DNA of 10,711 bases, taken from positions 1-10,711 of the forward strand of contig JALOMU010000062.1 of the NCBI GenBank assembly GCA_025455285.1, in the 5' to 3' direction. The DNA is from Flavihumibacter sp. (GTDB lineage: Bacteria; Bacteroidota; Bacteroidia; Chitinophagales; Chitinophagaceae). A model generated the notes under the pieces. The model had not been told where the DNA came from and ran no database searches. It was given only the letters and a program-made list of their open reading frames with translations. Position numbers and translations under genes: made by a program. This document shows, piece by piece, positions 1 to 7,247 of this stretch; the stretch's first letter is position 1; each line of letters begins with the position of its first letter.

Positions 1-180
1 AATCCGGTATTTCAGTGGTTGTCGAATCCGGCAGAAAATGGATGGTGCAACAAGGCTCCGGAATGGAATTTTTCCAAATACCTCTTAAATGAAGAGGGCG
101 TATTAATCAATTATTTTGCCCCTGGTATATCTCCATTGGATGAATCGGTAATTGAAGCAGTAAATAACGGTAAGGATTAG
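1..180 (+). CDS. Glutathione peroxidase family protein, C-terminal fragment
   Basis: The reading frame is open from the first base to a TAG at 178-180 and encodes the last 59 residues of a protein whose start lies outside the window. The fragment opens with an NPVFQWL segment and carries an E-W-N-F-S-K-Y-L stretch (residues 20-27 of the fragment), followed by a G-V-L-I-N-Y-F-A-P-G strand. This is the C-terminal end of the thioredoxin-fold glutathione peroxidase family. The Trp-Asn pair (fragment residues 22-23) corresponds to two members of the family's catalytic tetrad. The family reduces peroxides using thioredoxin or glutathione. The peroxidatic Cys or Sec region lies upstream and cannot be seen. 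The stop codon overlaps that of the convergent dusB gene, so the two share four bases (177-180). Family assignment is fairly secure; the reductant is unknown. Confidence 0.85.
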   Translation, partial: NPVFQWLSNPAENGWCNKAPEWNFSKYLLNEEGVLINYFAPGISPLDESVIEAVNNGKD

Positions 181-1228
181 CCGCAATTATAGGACAGATT
201 ATCCATTTCCACCTGCCGGCGTTCAAACTGGAAGCCGGAGTATACCTGAATGATTTCATCCAGTACAGCATCGATTTCTTCCGCCGTCTTGTAGGTTACC
301 AGTTTGAGCCGGTATTCCTTGATGTTGGGCAATCCTTTCAGGTAATTATTGTAATGCCTTCTCATTTCATTGATACCGGGAACCAGTCCTTTCCATTCAA
401 CTGATTTGTGGAGGTGTCTACGGATCACGTCCACTCTTTGCTCAATGGTGGGAGGGGGCAGGTGTTCTCCCGTGGCAAAAAAATGTTTGATCTCATTGAA
501 GATCCAGGGATACCCTATAGCAGCCCTGCCGATCATAATACCATCTACACCGAATCGCTTTTTATAGTCAAGTGCTTTCTCTGGTGAGTCAATATCTCCG
601 TTACCAAAAATGGGGCGTTACCAAAAATGGGGATCTGGATTCTTGGGTTATCTTTTACCCGGGCAATATGCGTCCAGTCTGCTTCACCCTTATACAACTG
701 ACTGCGGGTTCTGCCGTGAATGGCCAGGGCTTTGATACCGGTATCCTGTAAGCGTTCAGCAACTTCAACGATATTAATGGAATCAGCATCCCACCCAAGG
801 CGGGTTTTCACTGTTACAGGTAGTTTGGTGGACCGCACACAAGCAGCAGTGAGCCTAACCATCAGGTTAATATCTTTCAATACGGCAGCCCCGGCTCCTT
901 TGGTTACAACTTTTTTAACCGGGCAACCGAAATTGATATCCAGCAGGTCAGGTTGAACCGTGTCCACAATTCGTGCACTCATCGCCATGGCTTCTTCGTC
1001 GCCTCCGAAAATCTGGATTCCAATGGGGCGCTCCGCTTCGTAGATATCGAGTTTTTGACGGCTTTTGATTGCATCCCGGATTAGCCCTTCGCTGCTGATG
1101 AATTCCGTATACATCATATCAGCTCCGTTCAGTTTACACACTGCCCGGAATGGGGGATCACTCACATCCTCCATAGGAGCGAGTAGAAGTGGAAAATCCG
1201 TAAGTTCTATTGGACCTATCTTAACCAT
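177..1228 (-). pseudogene. dusB: tRNA-dihydrouridine synthase DusB, frameshifted by a 17-bp duplication
   Basis: DusB is an FMN- and NADPH-dependent enzyme that reduces uridine to dihydrouridine in tRNA. The 5' part (1228 down to a stop at 545) has the FMN-barrel opening L-L-L-A-P-M-E-D-V-S-D-P-P-F-R, the catalytic Cys in D-I-N-F-G-C-P (C102), and K-T-R-L-G-W-D and H-G-R-T-R-S-Q motifs. The 3' part (open from 536 to the TAA at 179-177) continues with M-I-G-R-A-A-I-G-Y-P-W-I-F and the C-terminal helical tRNA-binding domain. An exact 17-bp tandem duplication (599-615 and 616-632) separates them. Removing one copy restores P-I-F-G-N-G-D-I-D and a continuous 344-codon protein, the usual family length. 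I chose ATG at 1228 because homologues start M-V-K-I-G; the upstream in-frame TTG at 1249 lies inside the predicted -7 box. As written, the first fragment ends with about 23 out-of-frame residues and lacks the C-terminal domain, so it is probably inactive unless the duplication is an assembly error. Confidence 0.9.
599..632. repeat. 17-bp perfect tandem duplication inside dusB
   Basis: The unit cgttaccaaaaatgggg occurs twice head to tail, at 599-615 and 616-632, with no mismatches. The flanking bases (c at 598 and a at 633) do not extend it. Because 17 is not a multiple of three, it shifts the dusB frame. The unit encodes the P-I-F-G-N segment of DusB, and a single copy gives the family sequence. 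Confidence 0.97.
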
Positions 1229-1281
1229 GCCGCTGTTTGAAAGCGGCAAAGTTACACCATAAAATGCCAGTTCTGCCCAAA
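1228..1281 (-). promoter_or_regulatory. dusB promoter with a start-codon-proximal hairpin
   Basis: On the minus strand TAACTTTG (1254 to 1247) matches the Bacteroidota -7 consensus TAnnTTTG exactly. A TTTG at 1281-1278 could serve as the -33 element, although the 23-base spacing is a few bases longer than usual. Just downstream is a perfect 7-bp inverted repeat: TGCCGCT at 1228-1234 and AGCGGCA at 1242-1248, with a 7-base loop. It overlaps the 3' edge of the -7 box and ends on the first base of the dusB ATG. Transcription would be expected to start within the repeat, so whether a full hairpin forms in the mRNA is uncertain. Confidence 0.5.
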
Positions 1282-1304
1282 AAAACGCATCTTGCAGGCA
1301 TCGT

Positions 1305-2258
1305 ATGAATACTTATTTGAAGTATAAACCCGCCTGGTTGCAACTCGTCGTATTTGGCAGCCTGACGTTCGGGATGTATTTGGCATTGGGCTTGATAGCA
1401 TTTTATGGAATTGCCCAGGGAATGGGAGTATCTCTGGAGCATATCCAGCAGATGAATCTCGAAAAGCCCGGAGTGGTTGCAGCACTGAAATGGTTACAGG
1501 CCATTTTGAGCGTTGCCATTTTTTTATTGCCGGCTATTGTGTTTGCCTACCTGAGTGATCGCCGCCCATTTCCCTATCTTGGTCATAAAGCGCCTCAACC
1601 CTCCAGTTTCTGGTGGTTGGGAGTGGCGCTGATGTTGCTGGCCTACCCCGCCGCCTCCTGGCTGAATATGGTAAATCAGCAAATTCATTTGCCTGCAGCT
1701 TTTAAGTCAATGGAAGCGTCCATGCGGCTGGCGGAAGACAATGCCATTAAACTGATGAAGGCTTTCCTGGATATGAAGAGTCCGACTGATCTGATCGCCA
1801 TGCTTTTTCTAATTGCAGTATTGCCAGCAATCTGCGAAGAGTTTTTTTTCAGGGGGGTATTGCAGCGCCTGTTTATCCAGATTAGTCGCCGTCCCTGGAT
1901 TGGCATCCTCATAACTGCATTCCTCTTTTCTGCTTTCCATGGCCAGTTTTTTGGTTTTTTTCCCAGGCTTTTACTTGGGATTCTGTTAGGTGCGATTTAT
2001 TGGTACAGTGGCAGTATCTGGCCGGCCGTCCTCGGCCATTTTGTGAACAATGCTGTACAGGTGATGCTGGTCTATCGTGATAAAAACTTTATAGAACAGG
2101 AGCCGGTAATTGAGCCGGTTTATGTCATCCTGAGTGTATTGGCGATCATTGGGATTACCTGGTATATGCAACGGATTTCACATACTCATTTCGGAGAATT
2201 GTATGATACTGATGATGATCTTATACTGCCATCCCGAAGAACCAACAATGATGTATAA
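1305..2258 (+). CDS. CPBP (Abi/CAAX prenyl protease-like) intramembrane metalloprotease
   Basis: This 317-residue polytopic membrane protein belongs to the CPBP/Abi family related to Rce1-type CAAX proteases. All three family motifs are visible: E178-E179-x3-R183 in C-E-E-F-F-F-R, F208-x3-H212 in F-S-A-F-H, and H245-F-V-N-N249. The glutamates and histidines form the intramembrane active site in characterised members. Hydrophobic segments lie near residues 13-37, 63-83, 102-122, 163-177, 197-212, 220-250 and 271-288, with a charged C-terminal tail after 290. The ATG at 1305 gives a plausible N-terminus (M-N-T-Y-L-K). It is the first gene of the + strand series and is followed after 14 bases by cdsA, so the two are probably co-transcribed. 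Bacterial CPBP proteins have varied roles, and the substrate cannot be read from the sequence. Confidence 0.9.
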   Translation: MNTYLKYKPAWLQLVVFGSLTFGMYLALGLIAFYGIAQGMGVSLEHIQQMNLEKPGVVAALKWLQAILSVAIFLLPAIVFAYLSDRRPFPYLGHKAPQPSSFWWLGVALMLLAYPAASWLNMVNQQIHLPAAFKSMEASMRLAEDNAIKLMKAFLDMKSPTDLIAMLFLIAVLPAICEEFFFRGVLQRLFIQISRRPWIGILITAFLFSAFHGQFFGFFPRLLLGILLGAIYWYSGSIWPAVLGHFVNNAVQVMLVYRDKNFIEQEPVIEPVYVILSVLAIIGITWYMQRISHTHFGELYDTDDDLILPSRRTNNDV

Positions 2259-2272
2259 CCGAATGTACTGCC

Positions 2273-3121
2273 ATGGCATTTAACTGGAAAACATTCTGGA
2301 CCCGGGCATCCACCGCACTGATTTTTGTTGCGGTAATGCTAACCGGCTTGTTCTGGAATCAGTATGCTTTTTTTCTGCTGTTCACTGTTATCCATTTTGG
2401 GTGCTGGTATGAGTATCAGCAACTGGTTGGGAAATTTGAACCCCGGTATACTAAAATCACACCGGTTCATCGTTGGGCTGTTCAGCTAGCAGGCTGGTGT
2501 GTGCTGCTTTATTTCACAGGTGATCAGTTTGTTTGGGGAGATCTGTCGCTGCATGCAGTAGGTTGGTGGTTGGGGTTATTGTTATTTTTCATGCTGCCGA
2601 TAACGGAACTTCTTTTTTCCCGAAATATTGAGTTGATAAACATCCGCTATTCCTTTTTGGGTGTCATGTATATCTCCCTCAGCTTCGGCTTGCTTATGCA
2701 TTTACGGACCCTGCCAGAAATTGGTAAAATCGCACCACTTGCCATTATTTTCACCATCTGGATAAACGATACGATGGCTTATCTCGTAGGATCGATGATT
2801 GGCCGTACACCGTTGAGTGCCATTTCTCCCAAAAAAACATGGGAAGGCACATTGGGGGGCATCCTACTGGCAGTTACTGCTATTTCTGCCTGGGCTTGGT
2901 TGATTGATTTGCCTGTGCATCATGCCATCGCAATTTCCCTGATTGCCGCAATCAGCGGAACAGTTGGCGACCTGCTGGAAAGTAAACTGAAAAGAATGGC
3001 AGGTGTTAAGGACAGCGGACAAATCATGCCCGGTCATGGTGGATTTCTCGACCGGTTCGACTCTTTATTGCTGGCAACTCCCTTTGTGTGGATCTATTTC
3101 CAATTATTCATCATTCGATAA
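2273..3121 (+). CDS. cdsA: Phosphatidate cytidylyltransferase CdsA
   Basis: CdsA converts phosphatidic acid and CTP to CDP-diacylglycerol, the precursor of membrane phospholipids, at the inner membrane. The 282-residue product is strongly hydrophobic with about eight membrane segments. The family signature is intact near the C-terminus: S-K-L-K-R (237-241), K246-D247-S248, then P-G-H-G-G-F-L-D-R-F-D (253-263). The S-P-K-K-T-W-E-G element (185-192) and the I-N-D-T-M-A-Y segment (165-170) are also typical. The ATG at 2273 follows the CPBP gene by 14 bases. The last 120 bases have a second long open frame that runs into pheS, but that is a shadow; pheS starts at 3174. Length and motifs are normal and I see no defect. 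Confidence 0.96.
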   Translation: MAFNWKTFWTRASTALIFVAVMLTGLFWNQYAFFLLFTVIHFGCWYEYQQLVGKFEPRYTKITPVHRWAVQLAGWCVLLYFTGDQFVWGDLSLHAVGWWLGLLLFFMLPITELLFSRNIELINIRYSFLGVMYISLSFGLLMHLRTLPEIGKIAPLAIIFTIWINDTMAYLVGSMIGRTPLSAISPKKTWEGTLGGILLAVTAISAWAWLIDLPVHHAIAISLIAAISGTVGDLLESKLKRMAGVKDSGQIMPGHGGFLDRFDSLLLATPFVWIYFQLFIIR

Positions 3122-3160
3122 GCAGTTTCATTCGCTGCGCCGCTTCTCAGCCTGGCTTCT

Positions 3161-3168
3161 TATCTTTG
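3161..3168 (+). promoter_or_regulatory. Candidate -7 box just before pheS
   Basis: TATCTTTG at 3161-3168 matches the Bacteroidota -7 consensus TAnnTTTG. It lies in the 52-base gap between cdsA and pheS, ending five bases before the pheS ATG. No TTTG or TTG is found 19-21 bases upstream, so the -33 element is missing or degenerate. If active, it would give a nearly leaderless pheS mRNA. Confidence 0.4.
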
Positions 3169-3173
3169 TTGAT

Positions 3174-4205
3174 ATGGAAATGATCGTTAAGCAAATTGAA
3201 GCATACCGGGAAGAGATCAATGGCCTGGAAATGAACGGACCAGCTTCCCTGGAGGAATATCGCCTGAAATTCTTAAGTACTAAAGGAATTGTAAAGTCTT
3301 TGTTCGGAGAGATGAAAAACATTCCTGCTGACCAGAAAAAAGAATTCGGTGCTGTTCTCAATGCCTTCAAACAGTTTACTGAAGAGAAATATGAAACCTG
3401 GAAACAGTCGCTCGAAAGCCAGTCTGATCAGGGAACGGCGGGAATAGATTATTCACTGCCCGGCGATCCCCTGCCCGTTGGTTCACGCCATCCTATAAGT
3501 CTGGTACGAAATGAAATTCTAAGCATATTTCGCCGGCTTGGATTTTCTGTTGCGGAAGGCCCTGAAATAGAAGACGACTGGCATAATTTCTCTGCATTGA
3601 ACCTGCCGGAAAATCATCCTGCGAGGGATATGCAGGACACCTTTTATCTCAACCAGAACCCGGATTGGTTATTGCGTACGCATACCAGTAACGTACAGAT
3701 CCGGGAAATGGAAAAAGGAAAATTGCCGATCCGCATTGTAAACCCCGGACGTGTATATCGAAACGAAACCATTTCTGCAAGAGCCCACTGTTTCTTCCAC
3801 CAGGTGGAGGGATTGTATATCGATGAACAGGTATCCTTTGCCGATCTGAAACAAACACTTTATTTCTTTGTACAGGAGTTGTTTGGGAAAGAAGTAAAGA
3901 TCCGTTTCCGTCCATCCTATTTTCCTTTTACCGAACCCAGTGCTGAAATGGATATCAGTTGCCTGCTCTGCAACGGAAAAGGTTGTAATGTTTGCAAACA
4001 TACTGGTTGGGTGGAAATCCTGGGATGTGGTATGGTGCATCCGCAGGTGTTGGAAAATTGTGGAATTGATTCCAATAAATATACCGGCTATGCTTTTGGA
4101 ATGGGAATTGAACGAATCACCATGTTGAAATACCAGATCAACGACCTCCGGTTGTTTAGTGTGAATGATGTCCGGTTCCTTCAACAGTTTACGGCAAGTA
4201 TCTAA
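3174..4205 (+). CDS. pheS: Phenylalanine--tRNA ligase alpha subunit PheS
   Basis: PheS is the catalytic subunit of the (alpha-beta)2 phenylalanyl-tRNA synthetase, which charges tRNA-Phe in the cytoplasm. The 343-residue product has an N-terminal coiled-coil arm (about 1-85), then the class II core. Visible motifs are the S-R-H-P-I segment (104-108), the R-T-H-T-S substrate-binding loop (168-172), motif 2 around F-R-P-S-Y-F-P-F-T-E-P-S-A-E (245-258) and motif 3 G-M-G-I-E-R-I (309-315). A Cys cluster C263-x2-C266-x4-C271-x2-C274, also known from other bacterial PheS proteins, may bind zinc. I chose ATG 3174; ATG 3180 is an alternative two codons downstream. The frame is open further upstream but overlaps cdsA and has no PheS similarity. 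No pheT is in the window, so the beta subunit is encoded elsewhere. The stop overlaps the next ATG by one base (TAATG). Confidence 0.96.
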   Translation: MEMIVKQIEAYREEINGLEMNGPASLEEYRLKFLSTKGIVKSLFGEMKNIPADQKKEFGAVLNAFKQFTEEKYETWKQSLESQSDQGTAGIDYSLPGDPLPVGSRHPISLVRNEILSIFRRLGFSVAEGPEIEDDWHNFSALNLPENHPARDMQDTFYLNQNPDWLLRTHTSNVQIREMEKGKLPIRIVNPGRVYRNETISARAHCFFHQVEGLYIDEQVSFADLKQTLYFFVQELFGKEVKIRFRPSYFPFTEPSAEMDISCLLCNGKGCNVCKHTGWVEILGCGMVHPQVLENCGIDSNKYTGYAFGMGIERITMLKYQINDLRLFSVNDVRFLQQFTASI

Positions 4206-5065
4206 TGGATGCAACCATGAAAAATCGCTCCCTCTTAGTTTGTGGTGCGGGTACAATGGGTGCTGGAATTGCACAGACTGCCGCACAGCATGGCCTGTCT
4301 GTGTTATTATTTGACCTTTCAGAGCCAGTTTTGAAAAAAGCGGAGGAGCAGATCAAACAGCGATTGGAAAATCTTGTCCAGAAGCAGAAAATTTCGGAAT
4401 CAGCTTTTGATTCAATACTGCAGTCCATAGAATATACCTCAGATATTTCACTTTGTAAAGCGCCCGTTTTGCTGGAGGCAATTGTTGAAAAACTTTCCGT
4501 TAAGTCCAAACTGTTTGAAGAACTGGCTGCTCTTAATGGCCCGGCGACCATCTATGCAACCAATACTTCCTCTTTGTCCGTTGAAGAAATTGCAGGTGCG
4601 CATCCTTATCCTTCCCGGGTAATAGGAATGCATTTTTTTAATCCTGCTCCTTTAATGAAGCTGGTGGAAGTGGTAACAACATCCCATACCTCACCAGCAG
4701 TGGTTCGGAAAATTGCAGAACTGGCCACCAATATGGGTAAGACGCCGGTCATCTGTAAAGACGCTCCGGGATTTATTGTTAACCGGGTTGCAAGACCCTT
4801 CTATATCGAAGCACTACGATTGGCGGAACAGGGAGTGTCTGTTTCATTAATAGATGACCTGATGGAGGCAGCGGGGTTTAAAATGGGGCCTTTCCGGTTG
4901 ATGGATCTGATCGGAAATGATGTGAACTATGCCGTCAGTTGCAGTGTTTATGAACAACTCGGAAAACCCGAACGACTTCGTCCCTCACCGGTACAGGAAC
5001 AAAAAGTAAAAGAAGGTAAGCTGGGCAGAAAAACAGGGGCCGGTTATTACACCTATAAATCATGA
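4205..5065 (+). CDS. 3-hydroxyacyl-CoA (3-hydroxybutyryl-CoA) dehydrogenase
   Basis: This 286-residue enzyme oxidises 3-hydroxyacyl-CoA to 3-ketoacyl-CoA with NAD(P), or the reverse, in fatty acid or butanoate metabolism. The N-terminal Rossmann domain has the dinucleotide-binding G-A-G-T-M-G (14-19) and an acidic D37 at the end of the second strand. Catalytic residues of the family can be placed: S122 in T-N-T-S-S-L, H143 in G-M-H-F-F-N-P-A-P, E155 and N193 in G-F-I-V-N-R. The C-terminal dimerisation domain ends with the usual G-R-K-T-G-A-G-Y-Y-x-Y. The length is typical of single-domain enzymes (Hbd/PaaH type), with no enoyl-CoA hydratase fusion. The start at 4205 overlaps the pheS stop by one base; an in-frame ATG at 4217 is an alternative. 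The 3' end overlaps the next gene by four bases (ATGA), which suggests translational coupling. Chain-length preference is unknown. Confidence 0.92.
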   Translation: MDATMKNRSLLVCGAGTMGAGIAQTAAQHGLSVLLFDLSEPVLKKAEEQIKQRLENLVQKQKISESAFDSILQSIEYTSDISLCKAPVLLEAIVEKLSVKSKLFEELAALNGPATIYATNTSSLSVEEIAGAHPYPSRVIGMHFFNPAPLMKLVEVVTTSHTSPAVVRKIAELATNMGKTPVICKDAPGFIVNRVARPFYIEALRLAEQGVSVSLIDDLMEAAGFKMGPFRLMDLIGNDVNYAVSCSVYEQLGKPERLRPSPVQEQKVKEGKLGRKTGAGYYTYKS

Positions 5066-6084
5066 TTGCAGCATCTCCTCATCCAACAATAAAATCCGTA
5101 CTGGTAACCGGGGCAACCGGCTTTTTAGGCGCCTATATTTTGAAGGTACTGATTCAGAAAGGATATAAGGTTCGGGGACTGTCGAGAAGCACTTCATCCA
5201 TGCCTTTTTTTATTGATCCAGACATCCTTCAGCAAGTTGAATGGGTGGAAGGCGATGTGCTGGACCTCGGGTCATTGGAAGACGCGCTGCAGGGAATGGA
5301 TGCTGTAATTCATTCCGCAGCAATTGTATCCTTTCATCGTGCTGACCGGAAAAAAATGTATGCCACCAATATTAATGGTACTGCTAATGTTGTCAACTTT
5401 TCCATCGAAGCAGGCATCAAACGTTTCGTTCATGTTAGCTCTGTTGCTGCCCTGGGCAGAACAGCAAATGGTGAATCCGTTTCAGAAGAAAAAAAATGGG
5501 TAGACAGCAGGTTGAATACGCATTATGCTTATACCAAAAACAGGGCTGAAATGGAAGTTTGGAGAGGGCTTGCAGAAGGACTTGAAGGTGTAATTGTAAA
5601 CCCGAGTACAATTCTTGGATTTGGTAATTGGGATAATAGCAGTTGTGCCATCTTTAAAAATGTATACCAGGAATTCCCCTGGTTCACCAACGGTGTAAAT
5701 GGGTTCATTTATGTGGAGGATGCAGCCAGAGCAATTGTTGGCTTGTTGGAGCATACTGTAACAATGGAGCGTTTTATATTAAATGGCGAGAGCTGGAGTT
5801 TTAAACAACTACTTGAAACGATTGCAAAAGGGTTGAATAAAAACCCTCCCTATAGAGAAGCAGGTCCTTTTTTAAGCAGCCTTGCGTGGAGATTGGAAAA
5901 AATAAAAGCTGCCTTTACAGGGAAAAAACCATTGCTAAGCCGGGAAACTGCGAAAATAGCGCAGAGTAAAACCTATTTCGATAACAGTAAATTGCTGCAG
6001 TATCTTCCGGATTTTCACTATACCCCCCTTGAAAAGGCTGTTCTTTCCGCTTCCGAACGGTACTTACTTCACTATTCAGAATAA
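5062..6084 (+). CDS. NAD(P)-dependent epimerase/dehydratase family protein (extended SDR, dihydroflavonol reductase-like)
   Basis: The 340-residue product is an extended short-chain dehydrogenase. It has the cofactor motif T-G-A-T-G-F-L-G (16-23), a D65 in the G-D-V-L-D segment, the H-S-A-A-I strand (84-88), the catalytic Ser region H-V-S-S-V-A-A (124-130) and the Y155-x3-K159 pair. The V-N-P-S-T-I-L-G segment (179-186) and the C-terminal substrate domain resemble the dihydroflavonol-4-reductase / 3-beta-hydroxysteroid dehydrogenase branch. In bacteria these usually act on unknown ketones, aldehydes or nucleotide sugars. The ATG at 5062 overlaps the stop of the hydroxyacyl-CoA dehydrogenase gene by four bases, so the two are likely translated together and may act in the same lipid-related pathway; this link is inference from the overlap only. 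Confidence 0.87.
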   Translation: MIAASPHPTIKSVLVTGATGFLGAYILKVLIQKGYKVRGLSRSTSSMPFFIDPDILQQVEWVEGDVLDLGSLEDALQGMDAVIHSAAIVSFHRADRKKMYATNINGTANVVNFSIEAGIKRFVHVSSVAALGRTANGESVSEEKKWVDSRLNTHYAYTKNRAEMEVWRGLAEGLEGVIVNPSTILGFGNWDNSSCAIFKNVYQEFPWFTNGVNGFIYVEDAARAIVGLLEHTVTMERFILNGESWSFKQLLETIAKGLNKNPPYREAGPFLSSLAWRLEKIKAAFTGKKPLLSRETAKIAQSKTYFDNSKLLQYLPDFHYTPLEKAVLSASERYLLHYSE

Positions 6085-6158
6085 ATGGCTTCTTTTTTGC
6101 ATTCACGATATACCATCGCCTGCAAATTCACGTTCAAATTACTTGAAATCAATATCGC

Positions 6159-7244
6159 ATGAAAAGATTATTGCTCCTTTCGTTTTTCATTTCCCTGTTT
6201 TCCTTGCCATTGCTGGCGCAGGAAAGATTTACCGTATCTGGAAAAGTGCTGGACTCAGCCAGCCAGCAACCGCTCAAAGGTGCTTCTGTGTTTTGCCAGA
6301 ATACAACTTTTGGAGTTATAACTAACAATGAAGGAGAGTTCACTATTTCCCTGCCTAAAGGCGGGTACGACCTGGTAGTTTCATTTACCGGGTATCAGTC
6401 AGGTGAACAGCGCATCAATGCTTCTAATACAGAACCTTTGTTCATTCAACTGATCCCAAAGGATAATAGTATGGAGTCGGTAACAGTTGCGGGCAGTAAT
6501 GAAGTGCCGGATGGTTGGAATAAGTACGGTAGTTTTTTTAAAGAGCAATTTTTTGGAACTACAATCAATGCCCGGGAATGTGAACTTGAAAATCCGGAAG
6601 CACTTCGTTTTTTCTATAGTAAAAAAAGAAATCGCCTTAAAGTACTGGCAAAGGAAGAGCTTCGGATAGTTAACCGCGCACTTGGTTATAAAATTCGGTA
6701 TGGACTGGATTCCCTGAGTTATGAATATGGAACCAAGATCTCCACTTTCAGCGGGTACCCTTTTTATGAAACTATGAATGGCACTCCGGACGAAGAAGCT
6801 TTATGGGAAAAGAACCGGAATAAAGCATACAAAGGAAGTAAGTTGCATTTTATGCGCAGCTGGCATGCAAAAAACATAGAGGAAGAAGGTTTTGTACTTG
6901 AGCAGGTTACCAATCAGGATGCGCGTGAATTTGAGTCAGCCCGCCTGCCCGATTATTATGATACCAGTTTTTATTTTAAAGACAGTGGAGTAGTTGAAAT
7001 TCTGTTGCCTGGAAAATTCCGTATCAAATACTACAAAGAGTTGCCTGATCCGGCTTTTGTCAAGTTTTATAAACTGCCTCCACATATCCGGGTACAATTA
7101 ACCGTGGTAGATATTCTGAATGATTTCGTTATTGAAGAAAACGGTTACTGGTGGGAACAGGCAGACCTGATCAATGCAGGTTACTGGAGTTATGAACGCA
7201 TTGCAGATGCTGTGCCCTATGATTATAGCCCGCAAAGAGAATAG
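6159..7244 (+). CDS. Secreted protein with N-terminal carboxypeptidase-D-like regulatory domain, function unknown
   Basis: The 361-residue protein begins with a clear signal peptide (M-K-R-L-L-L-L-S-F-F then S-L-P-L-L-A), with probable cleavage between A20 and Q21. Residues about 25-105 form a CarboxypepD_reg-like beta-sandwich: V-S-G-K-V-L-D, P-L-K-G-A-S-V, then N-N-E-G-E-F-T-I, then F-T-G-Y. In Bacteroidota this domain is common at the N-terminus of TonB-dependent receptors and other exported proteins. No TonB-dependent plug or barrel follows. The remaining 250 residues are rich in charged and aromatic residues and match no family I can name. It is separated by 74 bases from the upstream reductase gene and ends three bases from the stop of the convergent LpxD-like gene. 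A periplasmic or outer-membrane location is likely; there is no lipobox Cys and no T9SS-type C-terminal domain that I can recognise. Confidence 0.8.
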   Translation: MKRLLLLSFFISLFSLPLLAQERFTVSGKVLDSASQQPLKGASVFCQNTTFGVITNNEGEFTISLPKGGYDLVVSFTGYQSGEQRINASNTEPLFIQLIPKDNSMESVTVAGSNEVPDGWNKYGSFFKEQFFGTTINARECELENPEALRFFYSKKRNRLKVLAKEELRIVNRALGYKIRYGLDSLSYEYGTKISTFSGYPFYETMNGTPDEEALWEKNRNKAYKGSKLHFMRSWHAKNIEEEGFVLEQVTNQDAREFESARLPDYYDTSFYFKDSGVVEILLPGKFRIKYYKELPDPAFVKFYKLPPHIRVQLTVVDILNDFVIEENGYWWEQADLINAGYWSYERIADAVPYDYSPQRE

Positions 7245-7247
7245 CAA

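Noticed and set aside
1236..1267. Possible + strand promoter for the CPBP gene (TTTG, 20 bases, then TAAAATGC).
   Set aside because: The -7 element matches only two of the four conserved positions after TA, too weak to call.
2101..2124. Imperfect 12-base tandem repeat with gagccggt twice in the CPBP protease gene.
   Set aside because: It only encodes E-P-V-I-E-P-V and stays in frame; no sign of a functional repeat.
3003..3173. The pheS frame extends upstream to an ATG at 3003, which would give a 400-residue protein.
   Set aside because: This extension overlaps the conserved CdsA signature in another frame and encodes no PheS-like sequence; ATG 3174 gives the family's usual N-terminus.
3960..3998. 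Cys cluster CxxC-x4-CxxC in PheS as a possible novel zinc site.
   Set aside because: The same cluster is known in many bacterial PheS proteins, so it is not new.
3669..4286. A 205-codon minus-strand open frame across pheS and the dehydrogenase gene.
   Set aside because: It lies opposite two well-supported genes and its translation resembles no protein family.
6133..6147. Short inverted repeat TTCAA-N5-TTGAA before the secreted-protein gene.
   Set aside because: Five-base arms in AT-rich DNA are expected by chance, and no promoter element is nearby.
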